A stretch of DNA of 64,000 nucleotides. It comes from Protopterus annectens (Eukaryota > Chordata > Ceratodontiformes > Protopteridae). A model generated the notes under the pieces. That model was not told the origin of the DNA. It was given only the letters and a program-made list of their open reading frames with translations, and did no database searches. Position 1 is the stretch's first letter. Every line of letters starts with the position of its first letter. Below, piece by piece: positions 22,953 to 33,668 of the stretch. The stretch is from positions 866,644,864-866,708,863 of the forward strand of contig NC_056743.1 of NCBI RefSeq assembly GCF_019279795.1. Reading direction: 5' to 3'. The position numbers and the translations under genes are program-made.

Positions 22953-23390
22953 TTCTTTCTTCTTAAACTAAAAATCATTAACAGTAAATTGCTCCCAACA
23001 AAAAAAATAAATAAATTTGCACAAAGAACAGCTCCCACACTTAGACATCTTAAAATTTGTAAGATCATTGTTCCTGCTATGAGTGCCAAAATGCTCATCC
23101 AAGTACTTAAACTGCTGTCCTTTCCTGAAGATAATGAGAGTTTTTTCACTCACTTTACCAGCATCCTTCAAAATAGCCCATTTTTTTATAAATAATATCT
23201 CTAATCAGGTTACAGGCCATGTTGTACTGGGTAATAAATGAACTGACCAAAACAGGGTCAAGTACAGGAATTAATGTTGTTACAGAAAATTATGCTCTGG
23301 TCCATTGACTCCACAGTAGTATCAGGAGTATTGGCTGGTTCCTGAAGGTGGGCATGCTGTAAAATGGCCAGACTTTCTTTTGTTGATCAA

Positions 23391-26160
23391 AGTACTGCAG
23401 AATAGGGGGACTCTCACAAAACAAGAGGAGAATCAACTGCAGAACGCTAGGCAGAAAATAAGGGATTACCTCAAAAATATGCACCAGCTTAGAAAGATTG
23501 CTGTTAAGCAACTGTTTTTTGATAACACTAGAGTACTAAAACTTTTAGCACAAGGACTCAGGCAACAGAAAGTAGAAAGGGCTGTCACCAAACATAGGGA
23601 GTCTATAACAAGGAAGGTAACTCACATAGGGAGTCTATAACAAGGAAGGTAACAAAAGATCCTGTAGAGGTATTAGAAATATTTTGGAAATTCTATGATT
23701 CTCTCTATACAGCAGAGACATGTGGAAATCAAGATAAGATACAATGGAAATATTTATGGAAGAATTAAATATGACAGGGTTAGAGGAATATGAGGTTCAA
23801 TTACTAACTGTTAGTATAGGAAGAGATGAGATAAAAATTGTGATGTATAACCAATCTACAGGAAAGTCCTCAGGAATAGATGGTATTCCAGTGGAAGTTT
23901 GGAAGCTAGGAGGGGAAAAAAAACTATAAAGGTCTGGAAGGCTTTGTTTAACAGTATCTTAAGAGAAGAAGTACCACCATCCAAAAAGAAAGCAATGGCA
24001 GCTGTAACACCAAAAGAAGGTAAAGATCCATCTGAACTGACTTCATGCAGGCCTATTTCAATACTAAACCAGGACTATAATGTGTTCATGTCTATAATGG
24101 CTAAAAGAATGGGGAAAGTAATGCCAACACTTACAGATATGGATCAATGTGGTTTTGTGGAGGGGGAGGCAAACATTTTACAACATTAACAGAACATTGA
24201 TGATGCAGAGGGAAACAGAATGCAAGAAAATACAATTGCTGTTGGCGAGTCTTGATGCAGAGAAAGCATTTGACAGAGAAAGCTTGGACTTTATTGGGCA
24301 GAGCAATGGAAGCATTTGCATTTCCTGAAAAAATAACAAGGTTGATTAGAAGGATATATGAGGAATCGGAGGTGAAAATTAAAGTGGGTGGGGTCCTCTC
24401 TGATAATTTCTGCTTTAGCAGAGAAACCAGACAGGGTTTCCCCTTTATTAATTGCATTTTATTTAGAATTATTGGTAAAGAAAATAAGGGACTCAGAAAT
24501 TCAAGGATATAATGGGTATGGTAGTCAAGAAAAGCTGGCTTTATTTGCATATGGTATTATTTTATACCTGATAAAACCAGAAAAAGATATTACAGTGTTA
24601 TGGAGTATTTTGAGACAGTTTCAGATCTTTTCAGGATACAAAATGAATGAAACTAAAACAAAGGTAATAGCGGTAAATTGTGTACCCACACATGAACTGG
24701 TTAAGGAATATCCATATTTATGGGGACATGATAAAATTAAGCATTTAGAATAATGGATTAAACAGGATTCTAGTGTGGCAGCTAAGGATATGTGGGAAGA
24801 GACTAAACAAAAGATAATACAAAAACTGAGAAAACTGAAGCTTTGTTATATGGATATGAATAGCAACATACAAGCTTTTAAAATGTTTTAGTCCCTTTAG
24901 TCTTATACACAGGTCAAGCATATTTTTATCAACCAATGGAGAATTTCTGTATAGCAAATAGTAAAGAGTTGAAGGACTTTATCTTGGAGGGGAAGACAGC
25001 AAGAGTCAACTGGGATACACAGTTAAGACTCCTATACATAACACAAGCAGAAAACTATAATTAAAAGTAGAAAGAGATGATTATGAAACAGGGGAAGCTC
25101 AAGAAAGGAGAGACTGGGATTTTGTATACAGGCCTTTAAGGAGAATACAATAATCATACAGATTATTATATCCATAAAGTAGCAGAAAGTATTCTAAGAA
25201 CTAAACCAACACAGGAATGGAGAAAGGAGATTCTGCTGACAGGGATAGTGCAATTAGGGATACAGACAATAGGAAAGAGGGGGCCAGAATTTACTGGAGA
25301 AAACTGGCAAAGGAACCAAGATATTGGGAGCAAATAACTACAGAGGGAAAGATGACTGAATGGGAAGACACCAAAAATGTATTTGGACTGCAGGTTAGAG
25401 AATCCCTTCCCTATCAAGGACTGATATCAGCGCATAAGCAAAGAGAAAGAAATAGGGGATCTTAAATGAAAGACCAGCACTGGTACCATTTTTAATAGAA
25501 TCTACAACAAAAGCTGCCATTAAAAAAGGAATAATTAGTAGACCATATAAATTATTACATAACTAAGAATCAATCAGAGGAGGTCAGAAAGGATTGGGAA
25601 GAAAGACTGGATAAGCAATTCACAAAGAAACAATGGGAGGACATATGTATGTTTCCCAAATATGCAATAAAATCTAGACTTAGGATTTTTGCCTGGAAAT
25701 GTTTACATACATATTTTTATATCCCAAGTAGACTCCACAGAATTTTTCCTCAGGCAGACAGTAAGTGTTGGAGGTGTGAAGGGGAAGGAAAAGGTAATTG
25801 GGAACACATTTTCTAGGATCGGGGTGAGTTGGCAGACTAAGAATTCCCTGCAGGAAGCACTGTTGGAGATGCTGGGTGGGCAGATTGATCTGATGAGGGA
25901 GATTTTTCTGAGTTATGATACAGAATCAGAATTGCCTAGACATGGTAAGGTCATGCTGTGTCTAATAATGGTGGCTGCCAAAAAGCAATTACTAGGAAAT
26001 GGAAATCAAAATCTAAACCAACTATACTGGATGTAGTGAATATAGTAACAAAGATAAAACAAATGGAATTGAGATCTTTAGAAAATGGTAGGAACAAATT
26101 ACATAGGAAAAAATGGGAAATGTGGGAACAATACATACAAGGGAGGAATGAGGTTTAAAA
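23391..26160 (+). pseudogene. L1-C ORF2, reverse transcriptase to C-terminus, broken
   Basis: Frames 23,380-23,640, 23,744-23,929, 23,899-24,189, 24,252-24,512 and 24,388-24,753 follow the order of L1 reverse transcriptase: SGIDGIPVEVWK, CRPISILNQDY, MDQCGFVEG, RQGFPF and FAYGIILYL. The last replaces the catalytic FADD by FAYG. The C-terminal part (25,217-26,158) includes the remains of the zinc-knuckle region near 25,740. Many frameshifts make it a relic. Confidence 0.8.
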
Positions 26161-26545
26161 GGCGGCAGTTCTTAACTGAGCTATGTAATGTTTGAGTGAG
26201 AAAGATTGGATAGATTAAAAGTGATGTATGTTTGCAACTGGGAGTGTGTCAGTATAGTTTATGATGTAAAATGCTTGCAACCAGGAATGTGTTGGTGTGG
26301 TTTGTATTCATTTATATAAATGTATGGTTGTCTATGTAGTAAGTGATGGTTTACTAAAGATGTTTCTTGTTTAAAAAAAGGCAGCAATTAAATAATTTAT
26401 GTAATGCGGATGAGGTTATATGATATATAGCAATACATGTGAAGTATAATGTTTATGTTAATATAGTTTGATTACTTTTATATGAATGCAAATTTGCCTA
26501 TGTCAAAAGTGATAATTCAATAAAGGTGTTTGGGAAAAAAAATAA

Positions 26546-26940
26546 GAAAATTTAAGTTGTTAACCCAAAGGGTACTTATCTGCCCAGTAAAAGAAGGTAT
26601 AAGCCGACCACTGATCCTTGAAACCCTCAAGAGGAGTGTACTCTTTGGCAGAAGTAAAGTGCTGAAGGGCTTTGTGTTCAGACTTGGCTTTTAGTCATCT
26701 CAGCTTGAGCTGCCTGACAATATGAGCAAATGGAAGGTGCCCTGAAACTTTGGAAGCTGGCCAGCTGTTATACCCTTGACAGGATATAGCCAATTTAGCT
26801 AAGGCTCCTGCAGCAGTGATCAATATGATGAACATCTGTAAATAGTGAACTTTTTTTTTATCAGAGATGAGTATTTTACAAAAAGTAGAAACAGACATTT
26901 AGTCAAAACTGAAAAAGAACCCTAGATTTGTATCCAAAAT
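26546..26940. other. Anonymous DNA between L1-C and env remnant
   Basis: No plus-strand gene is seen. A 67-codon minus-strand frame (26,695-26,898) contains a hydrophobic run MFIILITAAGALA, but lies opposite to the env remnant next to it and matches no recognised family. It may be chance or part of the same old retroviral copy read on the wrong strand. Confidence 0.4.
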
Positions 26941-28230
26941 TTAATACCTTTTCTGCTGCCTTATACGCTTATGCAGAGACTTTGAATGTCAGTGACTGTA
27001 GGATTTGTGCACATAAACCAGCTGCACATGATGGGGAACTACATTAATCCCGATACCAGTGATTGATGCAGAAGTTGAATTAGCATGTCATACTATTTTC
27101 TTAAGTTGAAACCGGAAAGCCAAAGATCATTCTCTTTTCAGCAATTCCACTTCAGTTTACTAATGACTGTTAAGGGGCATACCGGATGCATTAAAATGGG
27201 ACAGTTTTTGTTGGATGGAGTACTTTAAATTTTACTTGAAAAATATGTGATGGGGCTGGGTGGGCATGATAGCATTACAATAAATGTTATTACATTTGCA
27301 GAGATCAAGCATATGTCTGGTTACCAAATGACTGGTAGAGTTGTTTTATATATGCCATGTAATTCCAGCTATATGACATAGAGACTTTACCTAATAGAAG
27401 AATAGTAAAGGTTGGTAGGGTGGCTTAATGGTTAAGGTGTTTGCCTTACAAACACAAGGTGCAGGGTTTGAGTCTCACAAGGGATAATTGGCTAGGCTTA
27501 AAACTGCTCACAAGGGCAGTTAGCCTAGTACTAAACTATGAACCTATAATGTTTGTCACCAGATGGGGACAAAGGACATTAAAAGTCCAGTTGGAAAACT
27601 AGATGCCTCTTGGGTTTATCATGCTGTAGAAAAGACTGCATTTAAAGGCTTAGCACACATGGATCTTGTTGATGGTGTTATTTCTGGAGCAGGGATTTTA
27701 CTTGCTTATGGGGTAGTAAAGTCAACAGGGGAATTGAGAATGTTGTCTAAACTATTAGAAATATTAAGCAATGCCACTTTTCAATCGATAAATTATATCA
27801 TAACTGGAATACAGTATGTGCTTCCCCAGTCAACAAATGTAAAATAAAATAAAAAGAAATCAGTAAATGACTGCCATATGCAGTGCAGAACAGAATGACA
27901 CTTAACTTCATGCTTGCTTCTAAGCAGGGGGGTGTTGTGCACACTCATCAAAATGAAATGCTGCTCATTTATTCCAGATAATGCAGGTGCCATAGTCGGC
28001 CAGAATTTATACAGAAAGTTGCCAAATTGTCTCGTACTAAAGTAGTAGATAGTTCTCAGCAGGCATGGTTACCCAACTTGTTCTCTGACTGGGGAGGAGG
28101 TATTTCTCAAATTTATGCTAATTGCAATAATTACACTGTTTTTAGGAATCATTCTATTTATGTGCAAAATCATGACAATGAAACTTTTAGAATTCTGGAA
28201 TTGCATCAAACTGCAAAATGTTCATATTAA
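26941..28230 (+). pseudogene. Endogenous retroviral env remnant
   Basis: Plus-strand pieces in several frames resemble a retroviral envelope. Near 26,985-27,015 an NVSDC-x2-C block resembles the surface-subunit cysteine motif. Frame 27,563-27,847 looks like the region before and at the start of the transmembrane subunit. Near 27,880-27,965 a QNR...L-type block and a CX6CC motif appear in two frames separated by shifts. Frame 28,027-28,230 follows, with three N-glycosylation sites. No membrane anchor or cytoplasmic tail was found. It has stops and frameshifts, is cut by a SINE and cannot make a protein. Confidence 0.6.
27411..27555 (+). mobile_element. tRNA-derived SINE with LINE-type 3' tail
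   Basis: The head has an A-box (tggcttaatggttaagg, 27,421-27,437) and B-box (ggtttgagtctc, 27,466-27,477) spaced as in a tRNA gene, with an anticodon-arm-like inverted repeat tgttt...aaaca. The tail from 27,489 carries the CTAGGCT...AGCCTAG hairpin of the L2/CR1-group LINE, ending in CTATGAACCTATA. It splits the env remnant. Target duplications are not obvious. The shared tail means it was probably mobilised by that LINE. Confidence 0.8.
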
Positions 28231-29060
28231 AATAGACCAGAATCATTAACACTGATCACACCAGTAATGAGTTATAGTGAAAAAAAATAATGAAAACAAA
28301 CTATTGCAAGATTTTAGTAAATTGTATGACAGTCTTTTTGAAGAATAATGTGCAGCTGAAAATTATTCAAACTGTCTTTTTATTCCTTCAAGAAATATAA
28401 CGTTTTTATTTCTAACAAAACTGCATTTGTAAGATGATTATACAATCATGCATGTCAGGACAGAAAAACTTATTTCTAACAAAACTGTATTTGTAAGATG
28501 ATTATACAATCATGCATGTCAGGACAGAAAGAAACTGCATGCGAAGAGTGTTTGATAGCAAGTGAAAAAGTGTCTACCTATTTGAAATCTTGTCATTGTC
28601 AAAGAAATATGAGTTGAATGCATCACCTCATCAGATGGGGGAATATGAAGGGAGACGTGTAACAGAAAGAAATATACTTAATATTTTATTTTGAAGTTAG
28701 TTTCATTTCAAGATGGATTCTTGTCAGTTTCAGTCTGCTTTTGATGATTTATTTCCTGCCAACATGAAAAGTGCCAGTATAGCCAAATGTAGAAAGTGCT
28801 ATTATGGAATTGGGAGCTTGTGCCTAATATGGAAAAGTGCAGATAGTCAGGAAATCCTCTGTAGCAAAAATAATGCAAGGGTGTTCTTTAACTGGTCAGT
28901 AGCTGCAGATTAATAGTAACAATATATTTGATTTTAGTCAAAAATAATATAAAAAATAAAGCTTTTTGTACTCTGGAAAGCAAGTGCTAAGACTATTCTT
29001 CTCTGCTGAAGAGTGCTGTCTGAAGTTATATGGGTACCTTGACATTTTGGACTGATAGTT
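28231..29060 (+). other. Region after env, possible decayed LTR
   Basis: No gene is recognised. The position after env would suit a 3' LTR, and an aataaa followed by 'gctttttgtactctgg' lies near 28,957. A 66-codon frame (28,713-28,913) has five cysteines but matches nothing known to me. No second copy exists in the window to prove an LTR. Confidence 0.3.
28406..28531. repeat. 64-bp tandem duplication
   Basis: The unit starting ttatttctaacaaaactg recurs exactly 64 bp later (28,406 and 28,470), nearly identical over 60 bp ('tgtaagatgattatacaatcatgcatgtcaggacagaaa'). Near identity points to a recent local duplication. Confidence 0.95.
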
Positions 29061-29189
29061 ATAAAGTAAAAATGGTATATAAATTATATAAATGGAAAAT
29101 AATGTTAATATGGCTTGTTTTCATTCCTATTAATGTATATTTGTCTGTCTTAAGTGATAGCTTAAATAAGTGTTAAAAGAAAAATTCTC
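29061..29189 (+). mobile_element. L1 3' UTR tail fragment
   Basis: The run 'aatgtatatttgtctgtcttaagtgatagcttaaataagtgtt' resembles the L1 3' ends at 26,300-26,375 and 26,470-26,540. It is a short 3' piece and has no coding part. Confidence 0.45.
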
Positions 29190-29990
29190 AATGTAAATTT
29201 CTGTCTTCTATCCTTCTGCCCTTACTGCCACTTCTACTGTCTCTACTTCTCCCCAATAAGTTTTTCCCTCCAGCAAAATTCCAACTCGTACTACTTCCTA
29301 CACGTACCCGAACTTCACTATAACTTTTGTTTTACTTACATCAGCTAACAAATATACACACACTACTCACATTTCCTCACCTACTCCCTGCCCTCTACTC
29401 AACTCCACACACTAATTCTGCTTTCAACTCTTTTCCTTCCACACCTCCTCTCAGAATACATTTAGTTCGTGGAAAAACTCAAATACTGAAACCCAAAATG
29501 CTGAGAACTTAAAGTATTTAAAAAAACACCTCTTGTCTCCCCTGAAAACAGGCTACGAGCCTACTGGATACAACCTAATCATCAAATGATAAATAATTAG
29601 CAGGAAGAAAATAGGTTTTTCAGTACTGAGCTTTCAATATACTGGGTTTCAATATTTTGAGATTTTCAAACAAATGAATGGAGTCCTTTCCTTCTCATAC
29701 TTCTACTACCCATAAATGTAAAACTGTAAATTACATTTTCAACCCGTGTATGCCAGTTTGTCATGCATTAATATGTAAAGACTACATGTTTTACTTATTG
29801 CAGTTTCTTTTTACTATTGCTGCCTTTTAGTTACTCTTAGGGCCATACTGTAACTATAAGCTTTACATTTTTCTCTTGTATATAAAACTGCCTATTTTGT
29901 AAATGGAACTTTTTTACTGGAGCTTCCACTGAAAAGGGGCTAGTCAGACTACCCAAGTCAGTCAACAAAGGCAATAAATAAATAAAATAA
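29190..29990 (+). mobile_element. L2-group LINE 3' fragment
   Basis: The 3' end 'ggagcttccactgaaaaggggctagtcagactacccaagtcagtcaacaaaggcaataaataaataaa' corresponds to the minus-strand end of the L2 at 11,838-11,925. The upstream part to about 29,590 is pyrimidine-rich (29,200-29,460) and may be 5' UTR joined to the 3' end by internal deletion, or unrelated. No reverse transcriptase motif was seen. Confidence 0.55.
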
Positions 29991-30024
29991 GAAAGGAGAA
30001 AAGTGAAACACATGACCTTTATTA

Positions 30025-30026
<2 letters not shown>

Positions 30027-30054
<28 letters not shown>
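30027..30054. repeat. (TA)n microsatellite
   Basis: About 13 TA units, lying between the L2 tail and the L1-E end. Confidence 0.9.
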
Positions 30055-30055
<1 letters not shown>

Positions 30056-30182
30056 TCCTTTTCTTTGACTTTGGAGGTGATTCTATTATGTAGCACTGAG
30101 TGTGGCAGCAAAGCCACAACATGCTGTATTGCAGGGGGTTTATCCCCATATAAAACTAATTATGTATCAATGCCTATTTTTT

Positions 30183-32912
30183 GTTACAAGAAATATCTTT
30201 ATTGAATTATCACTTATGATACAGGCAATCATACATTTATATAAATGAAATCAAACTGTATTTACCTATTTTCAGTTGCAGACATATAATCTTCTATACA
30301 GTCATTGTCAATTGAATATCACACAGCTCATTCAATTCCTGCCTTCCCCTAAACCCCGTTTCTTCAACAAAATATTTTGCATGTACTGTTCCCACAATTC
30401 ACATTTTTTTCTACATAATTTGATGCTATCCTTTTCTAAGGATCCCACTTGCAGTTTTTTTTTATCTCTGTTATTACATTCACTACTACTAGCACTGCTG
30501 GTTTAGATTTACATTCTCTAGTAACTGCTGTTTTGGCAGCCATCAGAATTATACTCAGCAAAACATTACTATGTCTAGGAAATTCTGACTATCACAGCTA
30601 AAGAAAAAAATAATTTCATTAGTTACACCAATTTGCTCACCCAGTATTTCTGACAGAGTATTCTGCAGGGAATTTTTAAGTCTGCCAACTCATTACAGTT
30701 CCAAAAATTGTAGTCCCAATTACCTCTTTCTTCCCTATCACACCTCCAACATTTGCAATCTACCCGAGAAAAAAAATCTTTGGAGTCTGCTTGGGGTATA
30801 AATACCTATGCAAATACTTCCAAGCAAAAATCCTAATTCTTCTTGACTTTGTTGCCTATCTGGGAGCAATGCATATATACTCCCCTTGTTGCTTTGTGAA
30901 TTACTTACACAATCTCTCTTCCCATTCCCTTCTAACCTTCCCTGATTCATTCCTATAGTTATCATGCAATAATTTATATGCCCTACTAATTATCCCTTTT
31001 TTAACAGCAGCTTCTGTTTTAAATACTACTAAAATCTCTACCAGTGCTGGCCTTTAACTTTGGATTCTCTTTTTTTTTCCGCTATACTCTGATATCAATC
31101 CTTGATTGGGAAGGCAATCTCTAGCCTGCAGTCCAAATTAATTATTGGTATCTTTGCATTCTATTGCCTTCCCCTTTCATTATTTGCACACAATATGTTG
31201 GCTCCTTTCACAGTTTTCACCAATAAATTCCAGCTCCCTCTTGCCTATTCTCTGTATTCCTAATTGCAGTCACCCCTATTGGTACAATCTCCTTTCCAGT
31301 GTTAGCTTAGTTCTCACAATACTTTCTGCTACTTTAGGAATATAATATTCGGTATGGTTATTTTTATTCTCCCTAAGAATCTGCATCCAAAATTCCAATC
31401 TCTACTTATTTCTTGAGCTTTCCCCCAGTTTCATCACCATCCCTTTCTGCTCTGAGTTCTGCTTGTGCTATGGATAGGAGCTTTAACTGTGTAGCTCTTG
31501 AAATATCCCATTCAAAATTAGGTAATCCCAACCCTCCCTGTTCTACTGGAATGGTCAACTTATCCCACTTGACTCTTGTCCTTTTCTCTTCCCAGATAAA
31601 ATCCTTTCAGCTCTATTAGTTGCTATCCATAACTTCTTCTCTGGTTGATAAAAATATGCTTGACTTGTGTATAATACTAAAGGAACTAAAAACATTTTCA
31701 CTGCTTATATCTTGCAATCCATATCCATAAAGGAGAGCTTTATGTTTCTCAGTTTTTGTATCACATTTTTAGTCTCTTTCTGCATATCCTTAGCTGTCAT
31801 AACAGAATAATTTTGCCATGTCCCCTAAATATGGGTACTGCTGAATCAATTTATATGTGGGTACATAATTTACAGCTATTGCCTTTATCTGCATTATTTT
31901 TTTTTATCCTGAAAAGAACTGAAACCATCACAGAATGTTCCACAACACTAAAATGTCCTTTTCTGGTTTTAACAGGTACAAAATACCATCTGCATAAAGT
32001 CAACTTTTTTGGATTACTATACCAATTATTGTCTTGAATTTCTGAGTCGCTTAGTTTCTTTATATAATGCAAAGAAGAAAGAGAACACCCCTGCCTGATT
32101 CCTTTGTTTAAACAGAGATTATCAGAGATTATCAGAGATGACCCTCTCCACTTTAATTTTCGCAACCGATCCTTCATACAATTAACTTTAGCATTGTGTC
32201 GGGGAATGTAAATGTCTCCATTGCCCTAGTCATAAAATCCCAGCTTATTCTATTAAATGCTTTCTCTGCATCAAGACCCACAAACAGTGGTGTTTTCTCA
32301 TATTCTGCTTCTCTCTGGGTCATCAATTTTCTTTTAATGTCAAATGTTTGCCTCTCATCCACAAAACCACACTGATCCATATCTATCAATTTTGGAATCA
32401 CCTTTACCATTCTTTTACCCATTATAGACAGTTTATAATCAGGGATTAAAATCAAATTGGGCATATATTAAATAGCTCTGATGGGTCACTAGCATCTTTA
32501 GGTATTACAGTCACCACATATTTCTTCCAGGATGTTGGTGCTTCTCCTCCTTTTAAAGTGCTGTAACTAACATTGCAGATATTTTATCACTTTTTTCCAC
32601 CCTAAATTCTAAACTTTTACAGGAATACCTTTTATTCCCAGAGACTTTTCTGTAGACCTCCTATTTTAATTATTAATAATTGGCATATTTATTCATGCAT
32701 AAACATTTCCATTTGTACGTTTTCTTGACTTCCACATTTCTCTGCTTTATACAGATTTTCATAAAATTTCCAAACTATTTCTAGTACCGCTACAGGATCT
32801 CTGGTTATTTTTGTGGTTTTAGGCTCCCTAAGCTTGGCAACAATCCTTCCTACTTTTGGTTGCTTGAGCCATTGTGCTATAAAGGTTTTGTGCTCTGGCG
32901 TCATCACAAAAT
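30183..32912 (-). mobile_element. L1-clade LINE, copy L1-E, 5'-truncated
   Basis: On the minus strand the 3' end is 'ttcaataaagatatttcttg' near 30,185. Reverse transcriptase pieces occupy 31,851-32,464, and upstream ORF2 continues to about 32,912, where it meets the 5' end of L1-F head to head. Most of the C-terminal half (30,540-31,850) is too broken for open frames, but its bases match L1-C and L1-G, for example the region of the 'gggagcaaataactac' block. ORF1 and endonuclease are absent. Confidence 0.75.
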
Positions 32913-33000
32913 GGTTGCTTAAGGACTTCCAAGATGGCTGCACACTGAGTAACAACTTGTTTCGAGTTCTGTGTGAAAACAAAAACTCTGCAGTAAAGGC
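31851..33000 (-). pseudogene. L1-E reverse transcriptase, broken
   Basis: Frame 32,174-32,464 has ILIPDYKLSIMGKRM, MDQCGFVDERQ and VGLDAEKAFNRISW, the motif A of L1 (DAEKAFDR in intact copies). Frame 31,851-32,177 has CLNKGIRQGCSLSS, the RQGCPLSP block. Frame 32,689-33,081 contains upstream ORF2 (QWLKQPKVGRIVAKLREPKTTKITRDP) up to the junction near 32,912, and beyond that only antisense of L1-F. Stops and shifts separate all pieces. Confidence 0.75.
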
Positions 33001-33164
33001 CTGTAGAGGCTTGTGTTTATGGGTGCATTTCAGTAACTGGCTAGTAAGTACACTTACTGGATGCCAGGAATAAAGAAACACAGAAGACCTGGAAAAAATC
33101 AGCTACAAAAAGTGAGGAAGAAACACTTACTAGGGAGAGTTCTGCTGCTGTTCAGTAAAAAGTA

Positions 33165-33524
33165 ATGCAACCTTCAGACATGACTTTCAGTAACCTACAG
33201 GAAGATACAAAACAACTGCATACAGACCTGGTTAAAATATACTCTACTAGTGTTTTACTCATCAACACAAACAACAAAAGGCTGGAAGAAGCTTTAAAAA
33301 GATATTCAGATGAGATAATAAACCTGCAAAAATCAGAGGTCGAAATGAAGAAAAGGCTGGCTGAACATGAGACTGCTCGAGAAGAGATGTTTCAAAAAAT
33401 AATAGAATTAGAGGACAGAGCATGTAGGGGAAGGCTTTCAAAAAAACAAAAAACTTATGTAAGATGTGGCATACGTGCAAATGGCTATGACAAGAAACAA
33501 CTGTATAAAAGACCAACCTGGTGA
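33165..33524 (+). pseudogene. L1-F ORF1, N-terminal half
   Basis: The 119-codon frame has a long heptad-like stretch (TKQLHTDLVKI to HETAREEMFQKIIELEDRA), typical of the coiled coil by which L1 ORF1 trimerises. After ELEDRACRG the RNA-recognition domain should follow, but sequence jumps directly to the inter-ORF region, so the RNA-binding half is deleted. Confidence 0.75.
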
Positions 33525-33668
33525 AGAGTATACACATGTAACATAAAAGTTGGAACTAGACATTTAACAAAAAGGCAGTTATAATAAAAAGTGGTAATAA
33601 TAACTATATAAGAAAATGATTTCTGTAATGTCTTTCAATCTGAATGGTCTTCAAAAATGTACAGTGCA

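Larger units (their letters stand above)
22297..23382 (-). repeat. PLE upstream pseudo-LTR
   Basis: This 1.1-kb piece repeats the 3' end of the PLE in the same orientation at its 5' side. It starts in the C-terminal reverse transcriptase region and runs through GIY-YIG to the 3' region. PLEs often sit as such partial tandem copies. It is uninterrupted here, which shows what the empty L2 site looked like. Confidence 0.75.
11131..23390 (-). mobile_element. Penelope-like element with pseudo-LTRs, interrupted by two LINEs
   Basis: Read on the minus strand the order is: a partial 3' copy (23,382-22,297), N-terminal coding region (22,259-20,314), an inserted LINE, reverse transcriptase (16,056-14,454), an inserted L2, then GIY-YIG endonuclease and 3' region (11,837-11,131). 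The first and last pieces are direct repeats of about 1.1 kb, the pseudo-LTR arrangement typical of PLEs. Flanks resemble each other: 'tgttaaagtatt' before 11,131 and 'tgttgatcaaagtact' at 23,381-23,396. Without the two LINEs the element would be about 5.4 kb. Confidence 0.8.
9630..26545 (+). mobile_element. L1-clade LINE, copy L1-C, split by V-SINE and PLE
   Basis: Sequence from about 9,630 matches the L1 inter-ORF region, followed by the ORF2 endonuclease (10,104-10,678) and downstream ORF2 to 11,130. ORF2 resumes near 23,391 and runs to the zinc-knuckle region near 25,800, with 3' UTR beyond. Comparison with L1-F (34,500-34,580) shows 11,130 and 23,391 were adjacent. The element is 5'-truncated: no ORF1 is present. 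The 3' UTR region contains two L1-like ends in a row (about 26,281-26,375 and 26,395-26,545), so a second short L1 tail may be fused there. Confidence 0.8.

Noticed and set aside
26695..26898. Minus-strand 67-codon frame with a hydrophobic segment, possible signal peptide
   Set aside because: It is short, on the opposite strand to the env remnant beside it, and without family match or context.
27411..27490. A functional tRNA gene
   Set aside because: A- and B-boxes are present, but the acceptor and anticodon arms do not pair properly, and the unit continues into a LINE-type tail. It is a SINE head.
29200..29460. Pyrimidine-rich stretch as a host promoter or intron branch region
   Set aside because: No gene lies beside it. 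It adjoins an L2 3' fragment and is more simply part of that repeat or random composition.
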